Origin: Hornefia porci
GTDB taxonomy: Bacteria > Bacillota > Clostridia > Peptostreptococcales > Anaerovoracaceae
Assembly (NCBI RefSeq): GCF_001940235.1
Contig: NZ_MJIE01000001.1
Span: 2,739,544 to 2,803,543, forward strand
Length of the DNA: 64,000 nucleotides
Direction of reading: 5' to 3'
In this document: one piece after another, positions 25,155 through 34,666 of the stretch
How the letters are laid out: every line of letters begins with the position of its first letter
How positions within the stretch are numbered: the first letter of the stretch is position 1
Position numbers and translations under genes: made by a program
The notes under the pieces: generated by a model
The model's input: only the letters and a program-made list of their open reading frames with translations
Told to the model about the DNA's origin: nothing
The model's database searches: none

Positions 25155-26037
25155 ACTGTTCTACAACATCAAGCAGGCGATCCTCCAGATCGGCAGAAAC
25201 AAAGGAATGGCGCTGGCCTCCATCTTCGCGATTACAGCGATGATGCTGATCCTCGGAATGTTCTTTGTGATCGTCGTCAACGTCAACCTGTTCACGGAAA
25301 TGGTCAAGCAGGACTACGATACGGTTGAGGTCTACCTGATGGACAGCACGGACACCAAACAGGCTCAGACCATCATGGATACACTGGAAAACATCAACGG
25401 CGTGAATAAAGTACAGTACCGCACCCGGGATCAGGCGCTGAAAATTCTGAAGGAGCGCTGGGGAGAAAGCGGATATCTGCTGGACTCCCTGGGGGACAAC
25501 CCTCTGCCCAATTCGATTCTGGTCAAGGTGGACAATCTGAGCGCGGCCAACCGGGTCAATTCGGCCGCGGGCAAGATCGCAGGGGTGGAGAGTACGAAAT
25601 ATTATAAGGAAACGGTTGACAAGCTGACCCGGGTCACCAACTTCATGGCGATTGCAGCTATGGTGATCATGCTGTTCCTGATTATCGTTTCCATCGTGGT
25701 CGTCGCGAACACCATACGTCTTACGGTGTTTGCTCGGGCACGGGAGATTTCCATAATGAAATATGTCGGCGCGACGAACTGGTTCGTCCGGGGGCCGTTC
25801 CTTGTGGAAGGTATCATCATCGGTGCGATCTCTTCGCTGATCGCGGCCGGCGCGACATATTTGTTCTATGGAAGGATTGTAGACGCTATCGGCGTCAAGG
25901 TGATGACAATTCTGTCGTCTCCGCTGGTGCCGGCAGGATATCTGGCAAGCAATCTGGTCATCATATTTCTGGCGCTGGGCGTCGGAATCGGATCGACCGG
26001 CAGTATCATCTCAATGAGAAAGTTCCTGGATAAGTAA
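25147..26037 (+). CDS. ftsX: Cell division protein FtsX
   Basis: 296 residues, four membrane segments (about 22-44, 170-192, 222-245, 268-290) and an extracellular loop between the first two, the FtsX form. The start MIRLFYNIKQAI is preceded by GGAGGAGG; the frame is open farther upstream inside ftsE but lacks a ribosome site. It partners FtsE and is followed by an M23 hydrolase activator, its likely extracellular target. Confidence 0.93.
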   Translation: MIRLFYNIKQAILQIGRNKGMALASIFAITAMMLILGMFFVIVVNVNLFTEMVKQDYDTVEVYLMDSTDTKQAQTIMDTLENINGVNKVQYRTRDQALKILKERWGESGYLLDSLGDNPLPNSILVKVDNLSAANRVNSAAGKIAGVESTKYYKETVDKLTRVTNFMAIAAMVIMLFLIIVSIVVVANTIRLTVFARAREISIMKYVGATNWFVRGPFLVEGIIIGAISSLIAAGATYLFYGRIVDAIGVKVMTILSSPLVPAGYLASNLVIIFLALGVGIGSTGSIISMRKFLDK

Positions 26038-26053
26038 GCAGGGAGGGTTCCGG

Positions 26054-27106
26054 ATGAAAAGAAAGCAGTTACTGATTGTTACGATGATCGCGTCTCTGAT
26101 TGTGTGTTTCTGTCCGCTTCAGGCCAGTTATGCGGCGAAGAGCGTGAAGAAACAGAAGAAGCAGCTGAAGGAGGTTCAGGCCCAGAAGGACGATATCTCC
26201 GAGGAACTGAGCACACTGAAGGCGCGGATCAAGAAGAAACGGAAAACACTGAATGCGATCAACAGCGACATCAGGGTGAAGGAAAAGCAGATCGCGAAGT
26301 CGGAAAAGGAACTGGAGCAGACAAAGAAGGACATCAATGCGCGTAAGGACGGTCTGAACAAGCGCCTTCGCAATATGTACAAGAGCGGATCCATCGGATA
26401 TCTGGATGTGATTCTGGGTTCCAACAGTGTGGAGGAACTCGTTACAAATGTAGATCTGGTGCAGAAGATCTTCAGCAATGACCAGAGCATTCTGACTGAA
26501 CTGAAATCCCAGAAGAAGGCGATTCAGGAGAAGGAAGCAAAGCTGAAGAAGGAGAAGTCGGAGCTGAGCGCGGAGCAGGAAAAGCAGAAGACGGCGAAGG
26601 CGTCTCTAGACAGCACAAAGGCTACGCTGCAGGCGAAGTATGATTCGCTGGAGAAGACCGAGAACAAGCTGAAGAACCAGATTGCCGCGGCGGCCAGCGC
26701 CGGCGGCGTCGTTTACTCCGGAGGCAAGTGGGCTTTCCCTCTGCCGGGCGGCTATACGCTGACCTCTCATTTCGGAGAGGCCAGAAGTTATGAGAGCCAT
26801 CCGGGCGTTGACCTGGCTGTACCGACAGGAACGCCGGTTTACGCGGCGCAGAGCGGAAAGGTGGTAAGATCAGGTTCCTACGGCGGATACGGATACGCCG
26901 TGGTCATCTATCACGGAAACGGCCTTACCTCTGTTTACGGTCACAATTCCAGGCTCCTGGTCAGCGCGGGGCAGACAGTGAAAAGAGGACAGAAGATCGC
27001 TCTGGCGGGATCGACAGGCTGGAGTACGGGATCTCATCTCCATTTCGAGGTCCGCAACAGCTCCGGTACGCCGATCAGTCCGAGACCGTATATCGGAATC
27101 TCATGA
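26054..27106 (+). CDS. Secreted M23 peptidase / EnvC-type activator
   Basis: 350 residues: signal peptide (1-28, ending near ASYAA), a long coiled coil (about 30-220) and a C-terminal LytM/M23 domain (240-350) with HPGVDLAVPTGTPV and HLHFEV, so both zinc motifs are kept. Such proteins are controlled by FtsEX through the coiled coil and cleave, or activate cleavage of, peptidoglycan at the septum. It lies 16 bases after ftsX. Confidence 0.92.
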   Translation: MKRKQLLIVTMIASLIVCFCPLQASYAAKSVKKQKKQLKEVQAQKDDISEELSTLKARIKKKRKTLNAINSDIRVKEKQIAKSEKELEQTKKDINARKDGLNKRLRNMYKSGSIGYLDVILGSNSVEELVTNVDLVQKIFSNDQSILTELKSQKKAIQEKEAKLKKEKSELSAEQEKQKTAKASLDSTKATLQAKYDSLEKTENKLKNQIAAAASAGGVVYSGGKWAFPLPGGYTLTSHFGEARSYESHPGVDLAVPTGTPVYAAQSGKVVRSGSYGGYGYAVVIYHGNGLTSVYGHNSRLLVSAGQTVKRGQKIALAGSTGWSTGSHLHFEVRNSSGTPISPRPYIGIS

Positions 27107-27127
27107 TGAAAGGAAGTAAATCTGCGA

Positions 27128-28774
27128 ATGGAGCTGCAGCCGAAACTGATAGAACTACTGAATAACAGAGGAATACGGACAGAAGAGGAATTGGCAGAAT
27201 TCCTCTCTGACCGTCCTCAGAAAACACATGATCCATTCCTGCTCCATAATATGGAGGCAGGAGTGGATTTAATTTTGTCTGCCATAGAAAAGGGCAGGAA
27301 GATCTGCGTGTACGGGGACTACGACGCCGACGGGATCACGTCTGTCGTCGTCATGACGGAGGTGCTGTCCGCTCTGACGGACCGGCTGATGTATTATATT
27401 CCGTCCCGGTTTGAAGAGGGATACGGGCTGAACATGGGCGCGATTGACCGCGTTCGGGCGATGGGTGCAGAATTCATCATTACCGTGGACTGCGGCAGCG
27501 TTTCCTGCGAGGAAGTGGAATATGCCAGAGAACTGGGTATGGAGATTCTGGTGACGGATCATCATACGGTGACGGACCGTATCGCCGACTGTCTCGTCAT
27601 CAATCCAAATCAGCCGGACTGTAATTATCCCTGTCCGTGGCTGGCGGGCTGCGGGGTCGCCTTTAAGGTCTGTCAGGCAATCGTCCGGAAAACCGGGCTC
27701 CCGAAGAGCCTTCTTGTCCGGACTCTCGATATGGTGGGAATCGGAACCATCGGAGATATTGTCCCTCTGGTGGATGAAAACCGGACTCTGGCCAAGTACG
27801 GACTCCGGGCGGTTAATACGGGAGAACGGAGGAATCTGGCGAGACTTATTGATGCGGTCGGTCTGAAGCAGGGGCAGATTACGGCCGAGAACGTGTCCTT
27901 TGTTATCGTCCCCCATCTGAACGCGGCCGGAAGAATGGAGCATGCGCGCATTGCCGCGGATATTTTTCTGCCCCGGGATGAAGATCTGGTGAGTGAGAAT
28001 ATCCGGCGTGTCTGCGAGTGCAATCTGCAGCGGAAGAAGATTCAGGAGGAGATTTTCCGGAGCTGTGAGGAACAGGTGAACCGGGAGCAGGCGGAGAGCC
28101 TTTTCCTTATGCTGGATATGGGGAAGGCGCACGAGGGCGTGACGGGAATTGTCGCGGGGAAGCTGGCGGAGCAGTATTACCGTCCAACGGTGATTCTGAC
28201 AGATACAGGCGAGAACTGCCTGAAGGGAACGGGACGCAGCATCCCCGGAGTGAATATTTACGAGGTGCTTAAACAAAGCGAGGATCTGTTTGAGCGGTTC
28301 GGCGGACATGCGGCGGCATGCGGTTTTACGATTCGGAAGGATCGTTTTCCACAGCTCCGTCAGAATGCAGAGAACCGGATGAAACAGCTCCGGGTGCAAA
28401 ACCCGGATATTTTCCGGCGGAAAATCCGGACTGATCTGACTCTGAGCGGCACTGATGTGAATCCGGAACTGATTCAACAGCTGTCCCTGCTGGAGCCCTG
28501 CGGCTGCGGAAATGCAAAACCGCAGGTGGCAGTTCGCGGCAGGGCGGTGGATCCGGCGCGCATGGGAAGCAACGGTCAGTATATGCGATTCTACGAGCTG
28601 ATGAGCGGCAGAAAACGCCTGGAATGCGTTGTGTTCCGGGATACGGACGCGATATGGGAAACCGTGTCTGAAGAGGGTGCCGCCGGATGTGAGGTCATCG
28701 GCTCTCTGGGGCTGAAGGAATGGAACGGAAGAGTCTCTATGCAGATGATCGTGGAAAATGTCCGTGAAATGTGA
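27128..28774 (+). CDS. recJ: Single-stranded-DNA exonuclease RecJ
   Basis: 548 residues: DHH domain with YGDYDADGITSVVV, VDCGS and VTDHHTV (catalytic Asp and His), HLNAAGRMEHA, then DHHA1 with RFGGHAAACGF and an OB-like C-terminus. It degrades single-stranded DNA 5' to 3' in recombination and repair. GGAAG precedes the start, 21 bases after the M23 gene, so it is probably in the same transcript. Confidence 0.92.
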   Translation: MELQPKLIELLNNRGIRTEEELAEFLSDRPQKTHDPFLLHNMEAGVDLILSAIEKGRKICVYGDYDADGITSVVVMTEVLSALTDRLMYYIPSRFEEGYGLNMGAIDRVRAMGAEFIITVDCGSVSCEEVEYARELGMEILVTDHHTVTDRIADCLVINPNQPDCNYPCPWLAGCGVAFKVCQAIVRKTGLPKSLLVRTLDMVGIGTIGDIVPLVDENRTLAKYGLRAVNTGERRNLARLIDAVGLKQGQITAENVSFVIVPHLNAAGRMEHARIAADIFLPRDEDLVSENIRRVCECNLQRKKIQEEIFRSCEEQVNREQAESLFLMLDMGKAHEGVTGIVAGKLAEQYYRPTVILTDTGENCLKGTGRSIPGVNIYEVLKQSEDLFERFGGHAAACGFTIRKDRFPQLRQNAENRMKQLRVQNPDIFRRKIRTDLTLSGTDVNPELIQQLSLLEPCGCGNAKPQVAVRGRAVDPARMGSNGQYMRFYELMSGRKRLECVVFRDTDAIWETVSEEGAAGCEVIGSLGLKEWNGRVSMQMIVENVREM

Positions 28775-28786
28775 TATACTGCGAGA

Positions 28787-29968
28787 ATGGAACAGATGAT
28801 AAAGACAGAAAAGAAAAAAATGATCCGCGTGATTGTGTGTACGGTAATCCTGACTCTTCTCGCCGCCGGCGCGGGGTTCCTGGCGTTTTGTAAAATCGGC
28901 GGAATGGCCTTTGTGAACAGCGACACCTACCGGCGGAACGCCGCAATCGCAGAAAAGTACAGCAAGCTGTACACGATCCAGAAGAAGATCAACACGAACG
29001 GCTACTACAAGGTCAGCGAGACGAAGCAGATGAACGCTATCTACAAGGCGCTGGTCAAAAGTGTGGGGGACAAATATTCCGTATACTTCACCGCCAAGGA
29101 GGCGAAGGAGTGGGACAACTACGTCAACGGAACATTTTACGGCATCGGCATCGTCTTCAGTGAGGACGAGGACGGAAATTACGTGATCAACGACGTTATG
29201 GACGAGAGTCCGGCCAAGTCCGCGGGGCTGAAGAAAAACGACATCATCCGGAAGGTGGATGGAAAGACCTATCCGGACACGACGGCGCTGAAGAAGGCGA
29301 TTACGGGAAAACAGGGAACCAGAGTGAGGGTGACCTATGAACGCGGCGGCGCCGAGAAGACAGTTTCCATCATCCGGGGAGAGGTCAGAGAAATCACGGT
29401 GAAGGGAACGATGCTGAAAGGGAAGATCGGATATATCCGCATCAGCTCCTTTGCGGAAAAGACCGCGGAAGAGTTCAAAACTGAGCTGAAGGCTCTGGAA
29501 AAGAAGAATCCTAAGGGAGTGATCATCGATATCCGCGCCAACGGCGGCGGTTACGCGAATCAGGGCATTGAAATTGCGGATATGCTGCTTCCTGAGGGAA
29601 CGATCACCTATGTCAGGGACCGGAACGGGAAGAAAACGTACTTCAATTCAGATGAGAGCAGCACCAGGCTGAAGTACGTCCTGCTGGTGGACGGAAACAC
29701 CGCTAGCACCTCAGAACTTCTGGCGGCTGCAGTAAAGGATAACAGAGGCGGGAAGCTCGTCGGCGTCACGACCTTCGGCAAAGGCATCATGCAGGCGGAA
29801 TATCCGTTCCGCGACGGATCTGCACTGAAGCTTACGACTCATCAGTATTTCTCCCCGAAGGGACATCAGATCAACGGGAAGGGTGTCCGGCCTGATTACG
29901 TGGTGAAGCTGAAGTCCTCAGACACGACGGACCGGCAGCTTCAGAAGGCGATGGATCTGCTGAAATAA
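28787..29968 (+). CDS. S41-family C-terminal processing protease
   Basis: 393 residues: N-terminal membrane anchor (about 14-38), PDZ domain (about 115-200, GIGIVFSEDEDGNYVINDV, SPAKSAGLKKNDIIRKVDG) and the S41 protease core with GYIRISSFAEKTAEEFK, catalytic Ser in DGNTASTSELLA and Lys in TFGKGIMQ. It cuts extracytoplasmic proteins near their C-termini. The first two ATGs (28787, 28796) both lack a strong ribosome site; the 12-base gap from recJ suggests coupled translation. Confidence 0.9.
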   Translation: MEQMIKTEKKKMIRVIVCTVILTLLAAGAGFLAFCKIGGMAFVNSDTYRRNAAIAEKYSKLYTIQKKINTNGYYKVSETKQMNAIYKALVKSVGDKYSVYFTAKEAKEWDNYVNGTFYGIGIVFSEDEDGNYVINDVMDESPAKSAGLKKNDIIRKVDGKTYPDTTALKKAITGKQGTRVRVTYERGGAEKTVSIIRGEVREITVKGTMLKGKIGYIRISSFAEKTAEEFKTELKALEKKNPKGVIIDIRANGGGYANQGIEIADMLLPEGTITYVRDRNGKKTYFNSDESSTRLKYVLLVDGNTASTSELLAAAVKDNRGGKLVGVTTFGKGIMQAEYPFRDGSALKLTTHQYFSPKGHQINGKGVRPDYVVKLKSSDTTDRQLQKAMDLLK

Positions 29969-30042
29969 CCGGCGCGTTCGTTGACTTTAATGCGCAAAAG
30001 TGCTATACTCAGTGCAGAGAAGGTGGAAGGAGAACATTGGAA

Positions 30043-30360
30043 ATGGCCTATGAATCGAAATTCCAGCGTGAAGATATCGATGAGCTGTTTGACGCGGTGC
30101 TTACGCTGAAGGACCGGGAGGACTGCTATCGTTTCTTTGAAGATATCTGCACCGTGAACGAGATCCATGCGATCGCGCAGCGGCTGCAGGTTGCCAGGCT
30201 GCTTTCGGAGAAGCACACGTATAATGAGATCGAGGAGGCGACCAGTGCGTCTACCGCGACCATCAGCCGTATCAACAAATGCCTGGTCTACGGCGCAGAC
30301 GGTTACCGGCGGGTGCTGGAGCGTCTGGCCGCGAAGGAACCGGCTGAGCAGAAGGAATAA
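30043..30360 (+). CDS. TrpR-like protein YerC/YecD
   Basis: 105 residues, with a TrpR-type helix-turn-helix (EIHAIAQRLQVARLL, EEATSASTATISRINKCLVYGADGY). This Firmicutes family is annotated as a small DNA-binding regulator; its targets are unclear. ATG 30043 follows AGGAG; a TTG at 30037 is also in frame. It is followed by a terminator. Confidence 0.85.
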   Translation: MAYESKFQREDIDELFDAVLTLKDREDCYRFFEDICTVNEIHAIAQRLQVARLLSEKHTYNEIEEATSASTATISRINKCLVYGADGYRRVLERLAAKEPAEQKE

Positions 30361-30392
30361 TGCAATTACAGATGAAAACGATTACGGGTATG

Positions 30393-30427
30393 GGGCAGCG
30401 ATGTGGAAGCTGTCCCCCGTTTTTTTG
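30393..30427 (+). terminator. Terminator after trpR-like gene
   Basis: GGGGCAGC and GCTGTCCCC around a short loop, followed by TTTTTTT. Confidence 0.85.
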
Positions 30428-30473
30428 TTAAACGCTTTGAGGAAGCTTTGAAGGAACAGAACGGAGAGGAAGC

Positions 30474-31019
30474 ATGAATTCAGTTTACATTTACGACGGC
30501 GACTACAAAACAGGGAAGGCAGGAGAGCATCTGGTCCGGCTGGCGGCGGCGCGGCACTGCCTGGAGGCCGGGCTTGACTTCGATCCGCGGAACGCGGAGA
30601 TCGTGCGTGACGAGAAGGGCAAACCCTATTTTGCGGAGGTTCCGCTGGAATTTTCCCTGACGCACAGCGGAAAACTCTGGATGTGCATGTTCTCGGACGC
30701 TCCCTGCGGACTTGATCTGCAGCTGATGAAGGAATGCGATTACGAACGGCTGGCCGACCGGTGGTTTCTGCCGGGAGAGGCGGACTACGTGAGAGAGAAC
30801 GGCGAGGAGGGGTTCTTCCGGGTCTGGGTGCGCAAGGAGGCCTACTGCAAGATGACGGGAGAAGGGCTCTTCGGCGGCGAGATGCCGGACGTGCTGACGG
30901 ATGAGGGAAACTGCGGCGGAAGCCCCTACGCCTTCGGAGAAATCGAGATCTCCGATGAGATGAAATGTGCGTTCTGCACCTCCGGAGAACGGGAATACGA
31001 GCTGAGGATTCTGGCATGA
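30474..31019 (+). CDS. 4'-phosphopantetheinyl transferase (Sfp type)
   Basis: 181 residues. Motifs of the Sfp class: GKPYF, FSLTHSG, CGLDLQ (Mg-binding Asp) and FFRVWVRKEAYCKMTGEGL. It attaches the phosphopantetheine arm of CoA to carrier proteins. No carrier protein or synthase gene is nearby. GGAGAGGAAG lies before the ATG, and the stop overlaps the start of recX (ATGA). Confidence 0.85.
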   Translation: MNSVYIYDGDYKTGKAGEHLVRLAAARHCLEAGLDFDPRNAEIVRDEKGKPYFAEVPLEFSLTHSGKLWMCMFSDAPCGLDLQLMKECDYERLADRWFLPGEADYVRENGEEGFFRVWVRKEAYCKMTGEGLFGGEMPDVLTDEGNCGGSPYAFGEIEISDEMKCAFCTSGEREYELRILA

Positions 31020-31492
31020 ACAGAAGCTGTGGTGAAGCGGCGGTAAGAAAACTCGCCGACAGGATGATGACAGCCGCAGAGATGAAATCGTTTCTGAGCG
31101 GGAAGGGTTATGAGGATGAGGAGATCCGGCAGACGATCCTGCAGCTCCGGGAGGACGGCTACCTCGACGACAGAAAATACTGCGCGGAATATTTTGTCGT
31201 CGCCTTCCGCAGGAACAAAGGAAAGTACCGTGTGTTCGCAGAGCTCCGGAGAAAGGGCGTGGATGAAGAAATCATCGCGGCCGCATATGAAGACTACGCG
31301 GATGAACAGCCTGTCGATGAGACGTCTATGGCCCGCGAGGAAGCGGAGAAGGTGCTGCGTCTCGCGGAGCTCACGCCGGAGGATCCCGTTCCGGACAAAA
31401 TCAGGGGACGTATCGCGCGGAGACTCAACAGTCTGGGTTACGGCTCCGGGATTATCTACGCAATCCTGGAGGAACTGAAAAGAGGAGAGTGA
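31016..31492 (+). CDS. recX: RecX-family regulatory protein
   Basis: 158 residues built of three-helix repeats (MMTAAEMKSFLSGKGYEDEEI, DGYLDDRKYCAEYFV, KYRVFAELRRKGVDEEII). RecX binds RecA and limits its activity. recA itself is not in the window. The start overlaps the PPTase stop. Confidence 0.88.
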   Translation: MNRSCGEAAVRKLADRMMTAAEMKSFLSGKGYEDEEIRQTILQLREDGYLDDRKYCAEYFVVAFRRNKGKYRVFAELRRKGVDEEIIAAAYEDYADEQPVDETSMAREEAEKVLRLAELTPEDPVPDKIRGRIARRLNSLGYGSGIIYAILEELKRGE

Positions 31493-31533
31493 AAGACTCT
31501 TTCAGCAGATATTTCCCCGGGAAAGGAGAAAAA

Positions 31534-32055
31534 ATGATACGGAATAAAGACAGGAAAATCGCGGTTGTTTATTTTTCACTGGGAGGAAATACAGAGTATG
31601 TGATACAGCGGATCCTGGAGACGATCGGCGATGGGACGGCGGTCGATGTGATCCGTCTGGAGCCGGTCCGTCCCTATGCTGACGCGGGCCCGATGAAATA
31701 CATCAAAGGAGGCGCTGCCGCATCCCTGGGCTCCAGGCCGCAGCTGAAGCCGTACAGCTTTGACCCGAAGAAATATGACGCGGTTATTGTGGGCTCTCCG
31801 ATCTGGGCGGGCACGATTGCCCCGCCGATCCGCACATTTCTGCTGGCTAACAGAATCAGGGGCAAGAAAATCGGCGTCGCTCTGTGCAGCTCCTCGGGGA
31901 GGGCGGATAAATGCTTCAGCAGAATTGAAAAATATCTGAAGAAAACCGAGATTATCTCAAAACTGAGCCTGGTCGATCCGGCGAAAAAGAAAAGCGGCGG
32001 AGATCTGTACGAAATCCGGAGATTTGTCCGCGAAATAATGGAGGCGAGAGGATGA
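31534..32055 (+). CDS. Flavodoxin-family protein
   Basis: 173 residues: N-terminal FMN phosphate loop (VVYFSLGGNTEYV) and the second FMN loop (GSPIWAGTIAPPIRTFL), so a flavodoxin-like redox protein. ATG 31534 follows AAAGGAG; an in-frame GTG at 31489 overlapping recX lacks such a site. It overlaps the next gene by 4 bases. Confidence 0.82.
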   Translation: MIRNKDRKIAVVYFSLGGNTEYVIQRILETIGDGTAVDVIRLEPVRPYADAGPMKYIKGGAAASLGSRPQLKPYSFDPKKYDAVIVGSPIWAGTIAPPIRTFLLANRIRGKKIGVALCSSSGRADKCFSRIEKYLKKTEIISKLSLVDPAKKKSGGDLYEIRRFVREIMEARG

Positions 32056-32357
32056 AGGAAATTGTTTTAGTTCCGGACACGCCGCTGTACAATTATGTCG
32101 ATGTGGCGGTCATGGATTTTCCGAAAGGCAGGGAAGACGGGACACAGCGGCGTCGCTGCGTGATACGGATGGAGTTCTCCAGATACGATGTGGGTCAGCT
32201 GCAGAAGCGGGGAATGGACATGGACGCGGCGATGCGCTACTATGAGGACTACCTTTACAGAGTGGTGAAGGCGAACCTCGCTTCCGACTGGAAATGCGTG
32301 GACGGCTGGGATCAGGTCATGAATATGGTAAGGGAAAACGTGGCCCGCTTTTACTGA
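32052..32357 (+). CDS. Hypothetical protein
   Basis: 101 residues (MKEIVLVPDTPLYNYVDVAV...), starting inside the flavodoxin stop (ATGA). It has no membrane segment and no domain I recognise, and is rich in Met, Tyr and Asp. Its coupling to the flavodoxin gene suggests a shared role. Confidence 0.65.
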   Translation: MKEIVLVPDTPLYNYVDVAVMDFPKGREDGTQRRRCVIRMEFSRYDVGQLQKRGMDMDAAMRYYEDYLYRVVKANLASDWKCVDGWDQVMNMVRENVARFY

Positions 32358-32440
32358 CGCAGCGTTTATCCTCCTGCCGGAAGGGTATATAAAGAAGGTA
32401 GACGACAAACAAAAAATTAACGGAAAGAGATGATTTTTTT

Positions 32441-33532
32441 ATGGCAAAAGTAGATATTTTCTCCGGCTTTCTCGGAGCCGGAAAGACGACGCTGATCAAG
32501 AAGCTGATTGAAGAGGCGTATGGCGACGAGAAGATCGTTCTGATCGAGAACGAGTTCGGCGAAATCGGCGTGGACGGCGGTTTTCTGAAGGATACCGGCG
32601 TGCAGATCAATGAGATGGACTCGGGCTGTATCTGCTGCAGTCTGGTAGGCGATTTCGGGCGGGCGCTGAATCAGGTCATCGAGCAGTTTTCTCCGGACCG
32701 GATTCTGATCGAGCCTTCGGGCGTGGGAAAACTCAGCGACGTGATTATCGCCGTGCAGGATCTGCATAATGATCAGATTCAGCTGAACGGGTTCACGACC
32801 GTCGTGGACGCGAAGAAATGCAAAATGTATATGAAGAACTTCGGCGAGTTCTTTAACAATCAGGTAGAGCACGCGAGCTCTATCATTCTGAGCCATGTGG
32901 ACGGACTTTCTCAGGAGAAGCTGGACGCCTGCGTCGCTCTTCTGAGGGAGCACAACAAGGATGCGTCCATCGTTACTACGCCGTGGGATCAGATTACGGG
33001 TGCGCAGATTCTGGAAACCATGGAGAAGAAAAAGACTTTGTCCGCGGAGCTCGACAGACTCCGTGAAGAGGCTTATGCGGAGGAGGCAGCTCACGCCCAC
33101 GAGCATGAGCACGACCACCATCACCACGACCATGAGCACCATGACCACGACGAGCATGACCATGAACACGAGCACCATGAACATGAGCAGCATCATCACC
33201 ACGACCATGAGCATCATGAGCATGAGCACCATCATCACGACGGGCACCACCATGCAGATGAAGTGTTCGAGGATTTCGGAGCGGAGACCACACATAAATA
33301 TACGCAGGAGCAGATACGCGATGCACTGACCGGCCTTCAGAATATCGCCGAGGCGGGACAGGTGCTCCGGGCAAAAGGTATCGTAGAGGGCGAGGACGGA
33401 CAGTGGATCCATTTCGATTATGTGCCGGGAGAACCGGATGTACGTACAGGCGCCACTGCGACGACCGGTATGATCTGCGTTATCGGCGCGGGAATCGACC
33501 GCGACCGCATCCGCGAGCTTTTCGCGCTGTAG
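32441..33532 (+). CDS. CobW/COG0523 GTPase with long His/Asp/Glu run
   Basis: 363 residues: Walker A FSGFLGAGKTT at the start, the metal-binding CICC motif in MDSGCICCSLVG, Switch/Walker B LIEPSGVGKLSDV, then a run of about 55 residues (roughly 217-272) made almost only of His, Glu and Asp, and a short CobW C-terminal domain. COG0523 proteins are GTP-driven metal chaperones, and such runs bind zinc or nickel. A second CobW-type gene follows after 43 bases. No Zur site was recognised upstream. Confidence 0.9.
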   Translation: MAKVDIFSGFLGAGKTTLIKKLIEEAYGDEKIVLIENEFGEIGVDGGFLKDTGVQINEMDSGCICCSLVGDFGRALNQVIEQFSPDRILIEPSGVGKLSDVIIAVQDLHNDQIQLNGFTTVVDAKKCKMYMKNFGEFFNNQVEHASSIILSHVDGLSQEKLDACVALLREHNKDASIVTTPWDQITGAQILETMEKKKTLSAELDRLREEAYAEEAAHAHEHEHDHHHHDHEHHDHDEHDHEHEHHEHEQHHHHDHEHHEHEHHHHDGHHHADEVFEDFGAETTHKYTQEQIRDALTGLQNIAEAGQVLRAKGIVEGEDGQWIHFDYVPGEPDVRTGATATTGMICVIGAGIDRDRIRELFAL

Positions 33533-33575
33533 CCTGAAGTCGGCCGGGGATTATAAGGAGAACAAAGGAGGCAGT

Positions 33576-34553
33576 ATGGAAATACCGGTATATCTGTTTA
33601 CAGGCTTTCTGGAGTCGGGAAAGACCACGTTCATCCAGGAGGCTCTGGAAGGTCCGGACTTTAATATGGGTGAGCGGACTTTGTTTCTGCTGTGCGAAGA
33701 GGGCGAGACGGAATATCACCCCTCTAAGTTTTTCGGAACGAATGTTTTCTTTGAGACTGTTGAGAATGAAGAGGATCTCAGCGAGGAACTGCTGGTCAGC
33801 CTGCAGAAGAAGCACCGCGTGGAACGCGTAATTGTAGAATACAACGGAATGTGGGGACTGGACAGCTTTTATCGCGCTATGCCTGCAGAATGGCTGACCT
33901 ATCAGGAAATGATGTTTGCGGACGCCCGCACATTTCTGTCATATAATCAGAATATGCGGCAGCTGGTGTTCGACAAGCTGAAGAGCGCGGAGCTTGTGGT
34001 GTTCAACCGCTGTGACCGCAAAAAAATGGATGAGGTCGATGAGGAAGGCGTTTCCACAAAGATGCAGTTCCATAAAATTGTCCGGGTCGCCAACCGGAAG
34101 AGCCAGATACTCTACGAGTACGGCGAAAATGATGTTGAGATGGACACGATTCCGGATCCGCTGCCCTTCGACACGGAGCAGCCGGTCATCACGATCCGGG
34201 ACGACTGGTATGCGGAATGGTACCGCGATATCAACGAAGATCAGCAGAAATATGACGGCAAGGTTCTTCATCTGAAGGGACGTCTGGTGAACGGCGGAGA
34301 CATTCCGAAGAACAAATTCGTGTTCGGACGCCATGTCATGACCTGCTGCGTCGAGGACATTCAGTTCGCGGGACTGGTCTGCAAATGGACCGATGAGGCG
34401 GCGTCCTTCGGAAACGGCGACTGGGTTACTGTTTCTGCAAAGGTCCGTATTGAAGATGATCCTGTGTATGCGGGCGAGGGCCCCGGGCCGGTGCTCTACT
34501 GCACCGAGGTGAAGAAGGCGGCGCCGGCGGTGCCGGAGGTCGCGACGTTCTGA
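33576..34553 (+). CDS. CobW-like GTPase fused to TIGR03943/DUF1980-like domain
   Basis: 325 residues. The N-terminal 190 are a CobW-type GTPase (FTGFLESGKTTFI) but lack the CxCC metal motif of the neighbour. The C-terminal 130 (IRDDWYAEWYRDINEDQQKY, LKGRLVNGGDIPKNKFVFGR, MTCCVEDIQFAGLVCKW) resemble the TIGR03943/DUF1980 proteins that are often encoded beside CobW genes and permeases in zinc regulons. AAAGGAGG precedes the ATG. The fusion suggests a dedicated partner of the first CobW protein. Confidence 0.7.
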   Translation: MEIPVYLFTGFLESGKTTFIQEALEGPDFNMGERTLFLLCEEGETEYHPSKFFGTNVFFETVENEEDLSEELLVSLQKKHRVERVIVEYNGMWGLDSFYRAMPAEWLTYQEMMFADARTFLSYNQNMRQLVFDKLKSAELVVFNRCDRKKMDEVDEEGVSTKMQFHKIVRVANRKSQILYEYGENDVEMDTIPDPLPFDTEQPVITIRDDWYAEWYRDINEDQQKYDGKVLHLKGRLVNGGDIPKNKFVFGRHVMTCCVEDIQFAGLVCKWTDEAASFGNGDWVTVSAKVRIEDDPVYAGEGPGPVLYCTEVKKAAPAVPEVATF

Positions 34554-34666
34554 GGTACGCGGCGGCGCCCTGATTTTCGCTGAATGCGCGCAACCCGGGA
34601 CCGGCTGTGCGGAACCCGGGCTGTACAGAAGCGGAGTGCGTGCAGGAACCGATGACGGAGATATAT

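Noticed and set aside
27269..28477. 402-codon minus-strand frame opposite recJ
   Set aside because: Shadow of recJ.
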